Shown here piece after piece: positions 29,993 to 37,005 of a stretch of 37,051 bases of DNA. The stretch lies in the IMG/VR virus record IMGVR_UViG_3300031111_000022, positions 1 to 37,051 of that record; one strand, given 5' to 3'. Below the pieces are notes generated by a model. It worked only from the letters and a program-made list of their open reading frames with translations. It was not told the DNA's origin and ran no database searches. The position numbers and the translations under genes are program-made. The stretch is from a virus. Position 1 is the stretch's first letter, and each line of letters starts with the position of its first letter.

Positions 29993-30252
29993 GCTTGCTC
30001 CTTCACTGCCCAGCGCCTGCCGTGGCGCTCTTCGAGCTCCTCTCGGCGCGTGCGCAACAGCTTGGCGCAGCGACGACATACCCGCAGGCCAGGCTGCGAC
30101 GTGGAGAGCTGGACGCATCGCATCGGTCCGGCAACCTGGTCGCACTCTCGCACGTAGGTGTCCTCGTCCAGCGGGACAATCAGGTGCAATGTGGTGCCGG
30201 TCTCTGTGAGGCCCCATCCAAAAAGCACCGCTCCCGTTGACTTCGCCTTCAT
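29989..30252 (-). CDS. Small Cys-containing early protein
   Basis: An 87-residue protein starting MKAKSTGAVLFGWG. It has a beta-type first half (TTLHLIVPLDEDTYV) and a possible zinc site formed by REC, RC and VCRRCAKLL (the last a CxxC). A basic C-terminus follows. TGATG overlap with the preceding gene. Function unknown; one of several tiny metal-site proteins in this block. Confidence 0.6.
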   Translation of the reverse strand: MKAKSTGAVLFGWGLTETGTTLHLIVPLDEDTYVRECDQVAGPMRCVQLSTSQPGLRVCRRCAKLLRTRREELEERHGRRWAVKEQA

Positions 30253-30506
30253 CACGCCCCCCGCTTCCGCTTCGCCACGGGGGCCCGCTGGGCCTCACGC
30301 AGGCGACGCTTCGCCATGCCCTTGAACTCGGTGCCACGCAGCCGCTCGACGAGCATCTTCAGGGCCTTCACGCCCTGCTTCTTCCCGTCCCGGTCGCCGG
30401 CTGCCGCAGCCGCCTGGGCCCCGAGGGACACCTTGACCACGACCGTGTACATCTCCTCGAGCTGTCGGCGGCTCTGCTCCTTCCGTTTCCGTCGAATCGT
30501 CCACAT
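30252..30506 (-). CDS. Small basic early protein
   Basis: An 84-residue, strongly basic protein (MWTIRRKRKEQSRRQLEEMY at the start and AKRRLREAQRAPVAKRKRGA at the end), with a central segment rich in Ala and Gly. ATG 30506 is chosen because it sits in a TGATG overlap with the preceding gene and has AGGAGG 6 bases upstream; the longer frame from 30701 would overlap that gene entirely. It may bind nucleic acid. Confidence 0.6.
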   Translation of the reverse strand: MWTIRRKRKEQSRRQLEEMYTVVVKVSLGAQAAAAAGDRDGKKQGVKALKMLVERLRGTEFKGMAKRRLREAQRAPVAKRKRGA

Positions 30507-30733
30507 CAGAGAGACCTCCTGCATGTCTGGCAATAGGAGGTCCACCTGGTCGTGTAGAGCCATCTCATGGTCGACCGTCCCGCGCCCCTGTACTTCCCAA
30601 TCACTGAGCTGCGCTCGCTGAACATTCGGAGCCACACCGTTGCGCCGCACATGACACAGGTTTTCGGCGTCCACGCAAACCGGCGCCTCCACCGGATCCA
30701 CTCACCTGCCTTCTTCCAGCGGCCACCAGCCAT
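30506..30733 (-). CDS. Small zinc-ribbon early protein, 75 residues
   Basis: A 75-residue protein starting MAGGRWKKAGEWIRWRRRF, with two CxxC pairs (TCVMCG near residue 26 and YCQTC near 68) that would form a zinc ribbon. TGATG overlap with the preceding gene and GAGGAGG upstream of the ATG support translation. Highly basic and aromatic. Function unknown. Confidence 0.6.
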   Translation of the reverse strand: MAGGRWKKAGEWIRWRRRFAWTPKTCVMCGATVWLRMFSERSSVIGKYRGAGRSTMRWLYTTRWTSYCQTCRRSL

Positions 30734-30882
30734 CAGTCCTCCTCGACGCCGAAGCGCTCGGCACATTTGGGGCAGACCCAGCCGCATCCGTACTCGTCGA
30801 ACGTCCCGCACTTGAGACAGAGCGGCGCGCCGCAGTCCGGGCAGCATGTCGCAGCCTTCTTTCCGCACACGGAACAAGTCAT
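30733..30882 (-). CDS. Tiny zinc-ribbon protein, 49 residues
   Basis: A 49-residue protein made almost entirely of metal-binding pairs: CSVCGKK, CCPDCGAPLCLKC and CPKCAERFG. This arrangement of four CxxC units suits two zinc ions. ATG 30882 overlaps the preceding stop (ATGA) and is preceded by GGGGGG. Rubredoxin-like or treble-clef folds are possible; role unknown. Confidence 0.65.
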   Translation of the reverse strand: MTCSVCGKKAATCCPDCGAPLCLKCGTFDEYGCGWVCPKCAERFGVEED

Positions 30883-31049
30883 CGGGTCCCCCCATGTCCG
30901 GTGCGCCTGGCGCACTCCGCACATACCCAGCCGGTCTCGCCAAAGCGGGAGTCGCCGACACGGGCCCTGGTGGCGCACTGGCCACAGATGGAGCGGCCGC
31001 AGATGCGACACGCCCTGTCAGGCCCATGCGGATGCGTGCAATTGCTCAC
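30879..31049 (-). CDS. Tiny zinc-ribbon protein, 56 residues
   Basis: A 56-residue protein (opening SNCTHPHGPDRACRICG after the initiator) with CRICGRSICGQC and WVCAEC, giving a two-zinc treble-clef-like pattern. Start is GTG 31049, with GGAGG 5 bases upstream. It shares design with the next two genes, suggesting duplication and divergence. Confidence 0.6.
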   Translation of the reverse strand: MSNCTHPHGPDRACRICGRSICGQCATRARVGDSRFGETGWVCAECARRTGHGGTR

Positions 31050-31091
31050 GGGAACCTCCGTCTCACCGGCACAGCCGGCCCAGGGCGGCCA

Positions 31092-31107
31092 CCGAGCCGA
31101 AGCTCGG
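31092..31107 (-). promoter_or_regulatory. cUUCGg-type RNA hairpin between small early genes
   Basis: On the minus-strand message CCGAGC and GCTCGG pair around TTCG, the exceptionally stable cUUCGg tetraloop. It lies in the 80-base gap between two zinc-ribbon genes, the largest gap in this block. No T-run follows, so it looks like an RNA stability or processing element and not a terminator. Confidence 0.55.
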
Positions 31108-31129
31108 GAGCCCCCTCGGCATGCCCCGC

Positions 31130-31327
31130 CTACCTCTTCTGGTCCTCCGCCAACGTGACGAAGAGCTCGAGGTGTGTCAGGCAGACCACGCAGACTGCGT
31201 CGAGGCAGACATCCGGGCCGTCCTGGTCGTCGGCCACGCTGAACAGCACCCATTCGCCGCAGCACGGGCAGTACGTGCCCTTGCGTTGCGCCGCCGCATC
31301 CATCCTGATTTCGCTTGCGTTCCTCAT
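31130..31327 (-). CDS. Small zinc-ribbon protein after Gam, 65 residues
   Basis: A 65-residue protein with CPCCGEW near residue 20 and CVVC near 46, typical of a short zinc ribbon. ATG 31327 overlaps the Gam stop (ATGA). Function unknown; first of the run of Cys-rich early genes. Confidence 0.65.
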   Translation of the reverse strand: MRNASEIRMDAAAQRKGTYCPCCGEWVLFSVADDQDGPDVCLDAVCVVCLTHLELFVTLAEDQKR

Positions 31328-31827
31328 GGGTTCACCACCTCGTGCTTCTCAGACTCAACGAAGAACACGTCGAGCTGCACCACAGTGGCGCCCACCTGCT
31401 CAAGGGTCTCCTCGGGGTATTCCCGGAGCTTCGTCTTGTCCACGCGCTCGGACACCTTGACGCAGTCGTCCATGCCCTTCTTGCGCAGGAGCTCGATCAC
31501 CTCCTTCGGCTTCTTCGTCAGTTTGAGCTGGGCACTGCGGCGCCAGCCTATGGTGCCGTGGTTGAGCTTGCGGCTGCGCTTGCCGCGAAACCCGTCCTGG
31601 TTCTTCTCCGCAAACACCTCCAGCGACTTCAAGACCTTGTCCAGCTCCTCCTGGACGCCCGCCGTCAGCCTCTTGTGCTCCTCCTTGATGGCGGCGATTC
31701 TCGCCGTCATCTGCTCGTTCACCTCGTCCAGGTTGCGCTGGAGCTCGCCGGCGCGCATCAGCAGCTCGTCGACCTGCTTCCAGGTCAGCACCTGGTCCTC
31801 GCTGCGCATTCTCGTTGCCTTGGCCAT
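31324..31827 (-). CDS. gam: Gam-like host nuclease inhibitor
   Basis: A 167-residue protein of the Mu Gam family. It has a long N-terminal coiled coil (ELLMRAGELQRNLDEVNEQM), then the conserved G-x-x-x-x-R-S-R-K-L-N-H-G-T-I-G-W-R region and the KKPKEVIELLRKKGMDDCVK stretch, a characteristic helical motif. Gam is Ku-like and protects linear double-stranded ends from exonuclease, important for replicating transposable phage DNA. AGGAGG precedes ATG. Confidence 0.9.
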   Translation of the reverse strand: MAKATRMRSEDQVLTWKQVDELLMRAGELQRNLDEVNEQMTARIAAIKEEHKRLTAGVQEELDKVLKSLEVFAEKNQDGFRGKRSRKLNHGTIGWRRSAQLKLTKKPKEVIELLRKKGMDDCVKVSERVDKTKLREYPEETLEQVGATVVQLDVFFVESEKHEVVNP

Positions 31828-31836
31828 GGGATCCTC

Positions 31837-32376
31837 CTATCCTCTTCTTATTGCCTCCGCCGCCGCTTCCTCTTCGCTGAGGACCGACTGCGGGAGCAGA
31901 CTCACTGCATCCGACAGCGCCGCCTGGGCGGCCGCCAAGCAATCCCTTGCGGCGCTGTCGTCCAACTGCTCTTCCTTCTCTCCTGCCAGCCTCAGTGCCG
32001 CCGCTGCCTGCCCGATCCGCAGGAGCCGCTTGATACGCAGCGCCCGCTCCGCCACTCCGTCGTCCACCTCGGGCGCGAACTGGGTGCACTCAAGTCCCTC
32101 CAACCAGGCCTCCGGAACCACCAGCGGCGCACCCTCGTCCTCCATCTTGTTGCCGCTGTACGCCAGCTCATCACGGCAATTCAGCATGAACCACGTGCCC
32201 CGGGTGAAGCACTCGTCCTCGCCGTCGTCCACGACGATGACACGTCCGTCTGCCCGCCATGCCACAATCGGACTCGCCGACAGCTTCGTGCCATCCAACA
32301 GGATCTCCACCCCACGCGTGCGAATCAGGTTTCTCAAGTCGTCCAGATTGACTCTCGTCGGCTCTACGTTCTGCAT
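31837..32376 (-). CDS. Unknown early protein between B and Gam
   Basis: A 179-residue protein. N-terminal half is beta-like (GVEILLDGTKLSASPIVAWR, GRVIVVDDGEDECF), C-terminal half is acidic and helical (ERALRIKRLLRIGQAAAALR, SEEEAAAEAI). No family recognised. AGGAGG lies before the ATG. Confidence 0.55.
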   Translation of the reverse strand: MQNVEPTRVNLDDLRNLIRTRGVEILLDGTKLSASPIVAWRADGRVIVVDDGEDECFTRGTWFMLNCRDELAYSGNKMEDEGAPLVVPEAWLEGLECTQFAPEVDDGVAERALRIKRLLRIGQAAAALRLAGEKEEQLDDSAARDCLAAAQAALSDAVSLLPQSVLSEEEAAAEAIRRG

Positions 32377-32415
32377 GTCAAACCTCCTGCAAAGCCCGCC
32401 GTAAAGCGGTGTAAA

Positions 32416-32431
32416 GGCGCTTCAAAGCGCC
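32416..32431 (-). terminator. Small hairpin at the end of the B gene
   Basis: GGCGCTT (32416-32422) and AAGCGCC (32425-32431) form a 7-bp stem overlapping the B stop codon. A TTTA follows on the minus strand. It may attenuate transcription from the transposition genes into the Gam region, but the T-run is weak. Confidence 0.3.
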
Positions 32432-33345
32432 GCTCCAATGATGTGTTTCGCTGCCGCCTTCGCCTGGCCAAGCCCGACCTTGCCATCGTGGGCCGTCGTG
32501 CTCTCGGCCAGCCTCCAGCACTTCTCGATCAGCCGGTAGGCACCAGGCATGGTCCCCATGGTCTCCGTCAGCCAAGCCAACGTCCTGGCGTCAGGGTCGC
32601 CACCCATCGACTCCACGAACGCCCGCACGTCGTCGATGCTGGGACCCGCGTCGATGTAGCGCTGGATACCGATGCGGCTGTACATCTGTGCGTAGACGCT
32701 CTGGCCGGCCCCGAACATCCGGTCGTAGAGCATGGTGTGGCCACAGAGGACAAGCCCGACCTCGGCCTCGTCATGGATGCGGCGCAGAATCTCCGCCGCC
32801 TTGAAGCCCAGGTGCTGGGCCTCGTCGAGAATGATGCAGTGACCCGTGCCCTCCAAGGCCTCCACCAGGTCCGCCACAGCCAGGTAGAGCGGGTCGTTCT
32901 GACCCAGCTTCGCCCGCAGCAGCTTGCGCAGCAGGCCTGCAACCACCGGCCGCTCCTTGGCTGCGCTCGGGTCGAGGAGCACGTACGTCACGCCGGTGTG
33001 GCTGGCGGCGTAGTGCTTGAGCGCAGCCGTCTTCCCGGTACCAGGCTCCCCGTACACCAGCGCGATGTCCCGGTTTACGTGGGCGAACTCGGCGCACGTG
33101 AGCACCGTGTTGGCCGCAGCAGTCGGCACGAACGCCTTCTTGCGCGCCTGGGCCGTTCGCATCGCCTCGAGGTCGAGATAGCGGGTCACCTGCTCGCCCA
33201 TCTTCTCGTTGTCCCCGCGGTAGCTGCCCTTGAGAAACTGACTGACCGTCGCCGCAGACATACCCAGCGCCCGGGCCACCGAGCTCTGCGTCACGCCCCC
33301 GTCGATGTGGCGCTTCAGCGCCGCCCTCACTTCATTCAATTGCAT
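32422..33345 (-). CDS. B: Transposition target-selection ATPase (Mu B-like)
   Basis: A 307-residue AAA+ ATPase, close to the 312 residues of MuB. An N-terminal HTH (SSVARALGMSAATVSQFLKG, residues about 21-40) precedes Walker A (GEPGTGKT, 99-106) and Walker B (CIILDEAQHL, 170-179), with a sensor-type VLCGHT. MuB binds target DNA and stimulates the transposase. ATG 33345 is chosen because AGGAGG lies 6 bases upstream and the gene then follows the transposase stop by one base. Confidence 0.92.
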   Translation of the reverse strand: MQLNEVRAALKRHIDGGVTQSSVARALGMSAATVSQFLKGSYRGDNEKMGEQVTRYLDLEAMRTAQARKKAFVPTAAANTVLTCAEFAHVNRDIALVYGEPGTGKTAALKHYAASHTGVTYVLLDPSAAKERPVVAGLLRKLLRAKLGQNDPLYLAVADLVEALEGTGHCIILDEAQHLGFKAAEILRRIHDEAEVGLVLCGHTMLYDRMFGAGQSVYAQMYSRIGIQRYIDAGPSIDDVRAFVESMGGDPDARTLAWLTETMGTMPGAYRLIEKCWRLAESTTAHDGKVGLGQAKAAAKHIIGAAL

Positions 33346-33346
33346 G

Positions 33347-35308
33347 TCAGACCTCCTCTGCAAGTCGCCGGCGTTCAAGGTCGGCCCTCAAGGCCGCCAT
33401 GAACGTCTGCTCGTCAATCTCCTCTTCCGCTTCCTCGGACTGCTTTCGCACCAGCAGCTCGTGCAGCTCGGCCGTCTCTTCCGGCGCCGGCCGCTTCCTC
33501 TCTGCCGTAGGGTCCAAGTGGTCAAACTGAGTGCGCACCAGCTCCGTCACGGCCGGGTCGTCGAAGTCCTGCTCAACAACCTCGGGCTTGGCGGCCAGCT
33601 CCACGCTCCGCTTCGAGATACCGGTGCCCTTCTTGAACTGCTCACGCTGGTCCTTCAACAGCTTGCGGAGCCGCTTCACCTGGCGTTCGTGCTCTTCGTA
33701 CCCCTCGATGTCGAGGAAGCCGACCCGGCCCCGCAGCTCCGCCCTGACGATGAAGTTGCCGGCCAGGTCGTAACAGTCCACGAAGCCGAGGTCGTCCGGG
33801 TCGTACTTCACCAGCACTTTCTCGCCCTTGCGGATGGCGACCTCCTCGTGCCAGTAGTACTGCTTCGCAAACCGGATGCCCTGCTTGCCAACCTTCGCCA
33901 CGCGATGGGGCAGGAAGAGCAGGCGGAGGGCGCTTGGGGCGATGCGGCGAATCGAGTTGCTCTCGAACCAACGGCGCCAGACTGCGTCCGGGGTCTCACC
34001 GCCCATCGAGTCGCCGTGATGGGGACGGGTGGCGTATGCCTCGAGGCCGTCGCGCACGATGGCCTCGAAGGTCTCGTAGTCCAGCAGCCGGCCGGCCTTG
34101 ATGTCCCCGTCGACATTCTCGGGGCGATTGGCCGTGCAGTTGCCTCGGTAGCCAGGCAGCAGCCGCAGCACGTCGTCCTGGATGGTCTTGAACATCCGCT
34201 CCACCGGCTTCGCCCGGGGATTCCCGGGGATGGCGAAGATGACTCGCTCCAGGCCGATGTGCTTGTATGTCCCGGTCAGCTCCTCCTGCTCGTCCTGCGT
34301 GAGCCGGCGGAACTTCTTGTACCCGCCGACCAGCATCTTGCTGCTGTAGTCAGCGCCGTTGTCGATGTAGAGCGAGGTGGGCAGCCCGAACCGCTCGACG
34401 CCACGCTTGAGCGCGGTGTTGATGGTGCGGCTGCTCGGGACCTCGCAGATGTCCCACCCCATCGGCCGGCGACTCCGGACGTCCATCCACATCGTCAGCC
34501 AGTAGAAAGTGGGCTTGCCCGTCTCCGGGTGCTTGACGGCCACGTCGAACTGCATGTGGTCGCCGCACCACACCTGGTTGGGCACAAGGGTCGAGTAGTC
34601 GCGCAGCCGGGTGAGCATCCAGACTTGCTCGAATGCTCCCCGGCCCTCGCGATAGAACTCCCGGGTCGCCGCGGGTATGGACTCAAGGAAACGGTGCATT
34701 GTGCGAGTGCTGGGCAGAGTCCAGCACTGCTTCTTGGCCTCGCGGCGAACCCGGGAAATACAGGAGGTAGCAGTAGGTTGGTTGGGCGAGAGATACAGAT
34801 CGGCCAGGAGCTTCTTCGCCTCCTGGGCCCACACCGTTTCCTTCCTCCCGGTTTGGGGGCTATCACTGTGCGCCTTCTTGGCGCCCTTGAACTTCTTCCG
34901 CCAACGGCCGAGCGTCTTGACCGACACGTCCAGCCCGCTGGCATTGATGTACTCACGCATGAGGGACTTCTGCGAGCCCTTCTGGCCCATGGCCCACTTC
35001 TCGAACGACTGGACAGCCGCCAGCCGGCGGGCGTCCTCATCGCCGGCCCGCTCTGCTGCTACGTCGTGCAAATCCTGCCGGCGCTCACGCTCGGCGAGCT
35101 CCCGCCCCTCGATGGCCACAGCAACCTTGGAGCGGATCGGGTCCGGAAGGTCAGACAGGGTGAACGTCGGCTGGGCCCAGCCGCCGCCGGCAGGCTTCAC
35201 CGACCCGGCCGCAGGCCACCCCTCCTTCTTGCTGCGAAACCGCAGGTAGCTGTAGGACAGCTCGCCGAGTTCGCACAGCTCATGCAAGGAGTAGGCCCGG
35301 TCCGTCAC
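33347..35308 (-). CDS. A: DDE transposase A (Mu A-like)
   Basis: A 653-residue transposase (MuA is 663). The N-terminus has the MuA-type DNA-binding pattern (KKEGWPAAGSVKPAGGGW, then F-T-L-S-D-L-P-D-P-I-R), followed by end-binding helical domains. The RNase H-like core carries Asp250 (VWCGDHMQFD), Asp316 (LYIDNGADY) and Glu370 (AKPVERMFKT), with spacings of 66 and 54 very close to those of MuA. A beta-barrel and basic C-terminus follow. Start is GTG in a TAGTG overlap with a good SD (GAGGTGG). It catalyses integration and replicative transposition. Confidence 0.95.
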   Translation of the reverse strand: MTDRAYSLHELCELGELSYSYLRFRSKKEGWPAAGSVKPAGGGWAQPTFTLSDLPDPIRSKVAVAIEGRELAERERRQDLHDVAAERAGDEDARRLAAVQSFEKWAMGQKGSQKSLMREYINASGLDVSVKTLGRWRKKFKGAKKAHSDSPQTGRKETVWAQEAKKLLADLYLSPNQPTATSCISRVRREAKKQCWTLPSTRTMHRFLESIPAATREFYREGRGAFEQVWMLTRLRDYSTLVPNQVWCGDHMQFDVAVKHPETGKPTFYWLTMWMDVRSRRPMGWDICEVPSSRTINTALKRGVERFGLPTSLYIDNGADYSSKMLVGGYKKFRRLTQDEQEELTGTYKHIGLERVIFAIPGNPRAKPVERMFKTIQDDVLRLLPGYRGNCTANRPENVDGDIKAGRLLDYETFEAIVRDGLEAYATRPHHGDSMGGETPDAVWRRWFESNSIRRIAPSALRLLFLPHRVAKVGKQGIRFAKQYYWHEEVAIRKGEKVLVKYDPDDLGFVDCYDLAGNFIVRAELRGRVGFLDIEGYEEHERQVKRLRKLLKDQREQFKKGTGISKRSVELAAKPEVVEQDFDDPAVTELVRTQFDHLDPTAERKRPAPEETAELHELLVRKQSEEAEEEIDEQTFMAALRADLERRRLAEEV

Positions 35309-35754
35309 TACTTTCCACCTCTCGACGACAGGAGCTTCTCCAGCATGCGGCGCTCGCTGCGGAGGCGCTTCTCTTCCATGTCCATGCGCGCAATCTCGCT
35401 TCGCATGTAAGTCTCTTCTGTGACCATTCGGTAGCCGGCCGACTCCACGAGCAGGCGGAGCGGAGCCGGGTCATGGAGCACAGCAACCAGGTCGGGCAGG
35501 TACTCCGCCGGCAACCGGTGCGTCCGCTTCGACTCCGCCGTCCACGTATCCAGGGTCGTCTTCGCTACTGATGCGCCCAGGCGAGCCGACAGCGCGTCAG
35601 CAATCTCGTCCCGCGAAAGCCGACAATCGGCGATGGCCGACTTGATGGTGCGGCGCAGTCGGACGCCGAGCCCATGTCCGTGACCTGCTTCTTCCGTGGA
35701 CACCCTTGTCCGCCTGGCGGCCTCAAAGAGGTCCATCTGCTGACTAGCGGCCAT
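35308..35754 (-). CDS. Small HTH-type early protein between Ner and A
   Basis: A 148-residue protein starting MAASQQMDLFEAARRTR, with a central helical domain (TIKSAIADCRLSRDEIADAL, SVAKTTLDTWTAESKRTHRL, LPDLVAVLHDPAPLRLLVESAG) resembling an unusual HTH found upstream of transposases in many Mu-like phages. The C-terminal 40 residues form a charged coiled coil. Start is ATG 35754, with GGAGGG about 5 bases upstream and overlapping the Ner gene end by 11 bases; a longer frame from 35859 is unlikely. Confidence 0.65.
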   Translation of the reverse strand: MAASQQMDLFEAARRTRVSTEEAGHGHGLGVRLRRTIKSAIADCRLSRDEIADALSARLGASVAKTTLDTWTAESKRTHRLPAEYLPDLVAVLHDPAPLRLLVESAGYRMVTEETYMRSEIARMDMEEKRLRSERRMLEKLLSSRGGK

Positions 35755-35998
35755 CGTCGCCCTCCTGGCCTTCCGGCCACAGCTCGGACACGGGGCATCC
35801 GACGACCTCTCCGATGCGATCCCGAATCCTGCGATTGTAGCGCTTGCCGGCGACAACAAAGCTCACAAGCGTTACTGAGTATCCGAGCTCCCTGGCAAGC
35901 CTGGAAAGGCTATACCCCTTGGCCTCCAGCATGTACCGAATCTCCAGGGCCCCGACTGCACCGTCTATTCCTTTAATGAACATAGGCGTTGTTCGCAT
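35744..35998 (-). CDS. ner: Ner-like transcriptional regulator
   Basis: An 84-residue DNA-binding protein with the Ner pattern (SLSRLARELGYSVTLVSFVV, then RIRDRIGEVVGCPVSELWPE). The closing I-G-x-x-x-G-x-x-x-x-x-L-W-P is diagnostic. In Mu, Ner turns down early and repressor transcription. ATG 35998 has AGGAGG 5 bases upstream. It is the first gene of the early operon. Confidence 0.9.
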   Translation of the reverse strand: MRTTPMFIKGIDGAVGALEIRYMLEAKGYSLSRLARELGYSVTLVSFVVAGKRYNRRIRDRIGEVVGCPVSELWPEGQEGDDGR

Positions 35999-36100
35999 GT
36001 GAACCTCCTGCTAGTCTACAAACGACGGCATCGGGTAGGGCAGAGCCGCGGGGGCGGCCTTGCCGTGTGAGCCTCAGGGATTTCACTAGCGTGAACACCA

Positions 36101-36130
36101 TTGACGGGCTCCCAGCTGCCGACGTGTATA
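36101..36130 (+). promoter_or_regulatory. Candidate repressor promoter
   Basis: TTGACG (36101-36106) is followed after 18 bases by TGTATA (36125-36130); TATATT (36127-36132) is an alternative -10. The -10 lies inside the TGTA-N6-TACA dyad and overlaps the opposing early promoter, so repressor binding would affect both directions. Confidence 0.45.
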
Positions 36131-36139
36131 TTTGTACAC
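36124..36139. promoter_or_regulatory. Operator-like dyad GTGTA-N6-TACAC
   Basis: An inverted repeat with 5-base arms (36124-36128, 36135-36139) at the point where the leftward and rightward promoters overlap, 15 bases before the repressor GTG. The half-site TTTGTACA recalls the perfect TTGTACA palindrome at 23.87 kb, though the spacing between half-sites differs by two bases. Confidence 0.5.
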
Positions 36140-36160
36140 AGGGGGCCAGGACTGTGTCAA
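36131..36160 (-). promoter_or_regulatory. Candidate leftward early promoter
   Basis: On the minus strand a perfect TTGACA (36155-36160) is followed after 18 bases by TACAAA (36131-36136). It would produce an untranslated leader of about 125 bases before ner and drive the transposition genes. Its -10 overlaps the operator-like dyad. Confidence 0.5.
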
Positions 36161-36534
36161 CCAAAAAGCACATGTTAGACGAAAAATTCTTCCTGAGGCT
36201 TCGCGCTGCTTTAGATGACGCCGGAATTCAGGTGGCAGACATAGCTCGGCGCACCGAGTTCAGCAGGGGCGCAGTGTACAAGTACCTGGGAGGTCAAGAC
36301 CCTCCGCTTTCATTTGTTGTGGCGTTTTGCCAAGAGGCGCAAGTTGACATCGGATGGCTGACAGTCGGCGCACCACCGCCAATGTCGCCTGACACTCAGA
36401 CCGGATCGCTATGCAGGACGATTGTTGACTTTGTGGAAGCCAACGGGCCAGTGGTCGACAAGCTGATTGCCAAACTCATCTCCGAAGAAGTGTACGTCCA
36501 CATCGCAGACATCATTGAGGATACTCCGCAGTAG
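36154..36534 (+). CDS. CI-like phage repressor (XRE-family HTH)
   Basis: A 126-residue protein, oriented opposite to the lytic genes as for the Mu c repressor. The N-terminal HTH (IQVADIARRTEFSRGAVYKY) is followed by L-S-F-V-V-A-F-C-Q-E-A-Q-V-D-I-G-W-L-T-V-G, the common C-terminal helix of XRE repressors, and a short oligomerisation-type helical tail (GPVVDKLIAKLISEEVYVHI). There is no peptidase domain. GTG 36154 has a G-rich SD about 10 bases upstream; ATG 36172 is the alternative. It should maintain lysogeny by binding the dyad upstream. Confidence 0.8.
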   Translation: MSTKKHMLDEKFFLRLRAALDDAGIQVADIARRTEFSRGAVYKYLGGQDPPLSFVVAFCQEAQVDIGWLTVGAPPPMSPDTQTGSLCRTIVDFVEANGPVVDKLIAKLISEEVYVHIADIIEDTPQ

Positions 36535-36595
36535 TTGTGCAGCATGGCACTCTAGTTTGCCTTATGCTCCAATTGCCCCGTTTCGCATCTACAAC

Positions 36596-36614
36596 GGGAG
36601 GGGGGGGGGAGGGG
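36596..36614 (+). other. G-tract with quadruplex potential
   Basis: Runs of 3, 10 and 4 guanines separated by single adenines lie 62 bases after the repressor stop. The tract could form a G-quadruplex on the plus strand or pause polymerase. It may also simply be a homopolymer prone to sequencing error. Confidence 0.5.
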
Positions 36615-36860
36615 TTGCCAGGCCTCGACTCAAATATTTTAGTCTTATCCTCTGGCACCGACCGCGCGCGACTCGCTGTCCCGGACAACTTGCGGCCAAG
36701 AAGCCTCGCGGCCAGTGGCCATGCGGCCACGGTCGCGAGTCGCGCGCCTTGTCCCGACGAGTCGCGCGATTTCGCAACCGGTCAGCATCTTCAATGTGCG
36801 CTATAGGCAGCAGTGAGGCGGCATTGAACGACTTTCAAACGCCGCTCAAAGTCGGGACAA

Positions 36861-37005
36861 CATTGTGGCAAAGCGCGCGACTCGTTTTCGCCCTTGGCCA
36901 GTGAGCCCGTTGCCTCGCAAACCCGCTTGAACACTGCGTTGTCCCGTCGTGTCCCGCCCTATCTCGGGTTGTCCCGCCGTCTTGTCCCCATTTTGTCAAT
37001 CTACA
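36861..37005 (-). repeat. Candidate phage left terminus with transposase-binding-type repeats
   Basis: Read inward from 37005 the end is TGTAGA followed by TTGACAAAATG (36989-36999 on the plus strand as its complement). A second, diverged copy TTGCCACAATG lies at 36861-36871. These match the two TTGCCAAAATG copies at the other end in inverted orientation, and in both ends the first copy begins exactly six bases from the terminal TG. The pattern defines a phage of about 36,985 bp. Confidence 0.6.

Larger units (their letters stand above)
36535..37005. other. Gene-free phage left end with repeated motifs
   Basis: This 471-base stretch has no convincing gene. It holds several copies of TGTCCCG or its complement (for example 36677-36687 as the palindrome TGTCCCGGACA, 36749-36756, 36853-36861, 36939-36946, 36949-36956, 36969-36976) and four copies of GCGCGCGACTCG or its complement (36664-36675, 36736-36747, 36758-36769, 36873-36884, with one end base varying). 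It corresponds to the Mu left end (c side), so these could be transposase or regulatory binding sites. Confidence 0.6.

Noticed and set aside
31315-35410. Two overlapping plus-strand frames of about 700 residues opposite A, B and Gam
   Set aside because: They are antisense to confidently identified transposition genes, have biased composition (Arg, His, Leu, Val) and no ribosome binding site or motif.
35755-35859. N-terminal extension of the gene upstream of the transposase
   Set aside because: The longer frame would overlap most of ner; the ATG at 35754 has its own ribosome binding site.
35989-36153. N-terminal extension of the repressor starting at 35989
   Set aside because: It would cross the start of ner, both candidate promoters and the operator dyad, and its sequence does not resemble repressor N-termini.
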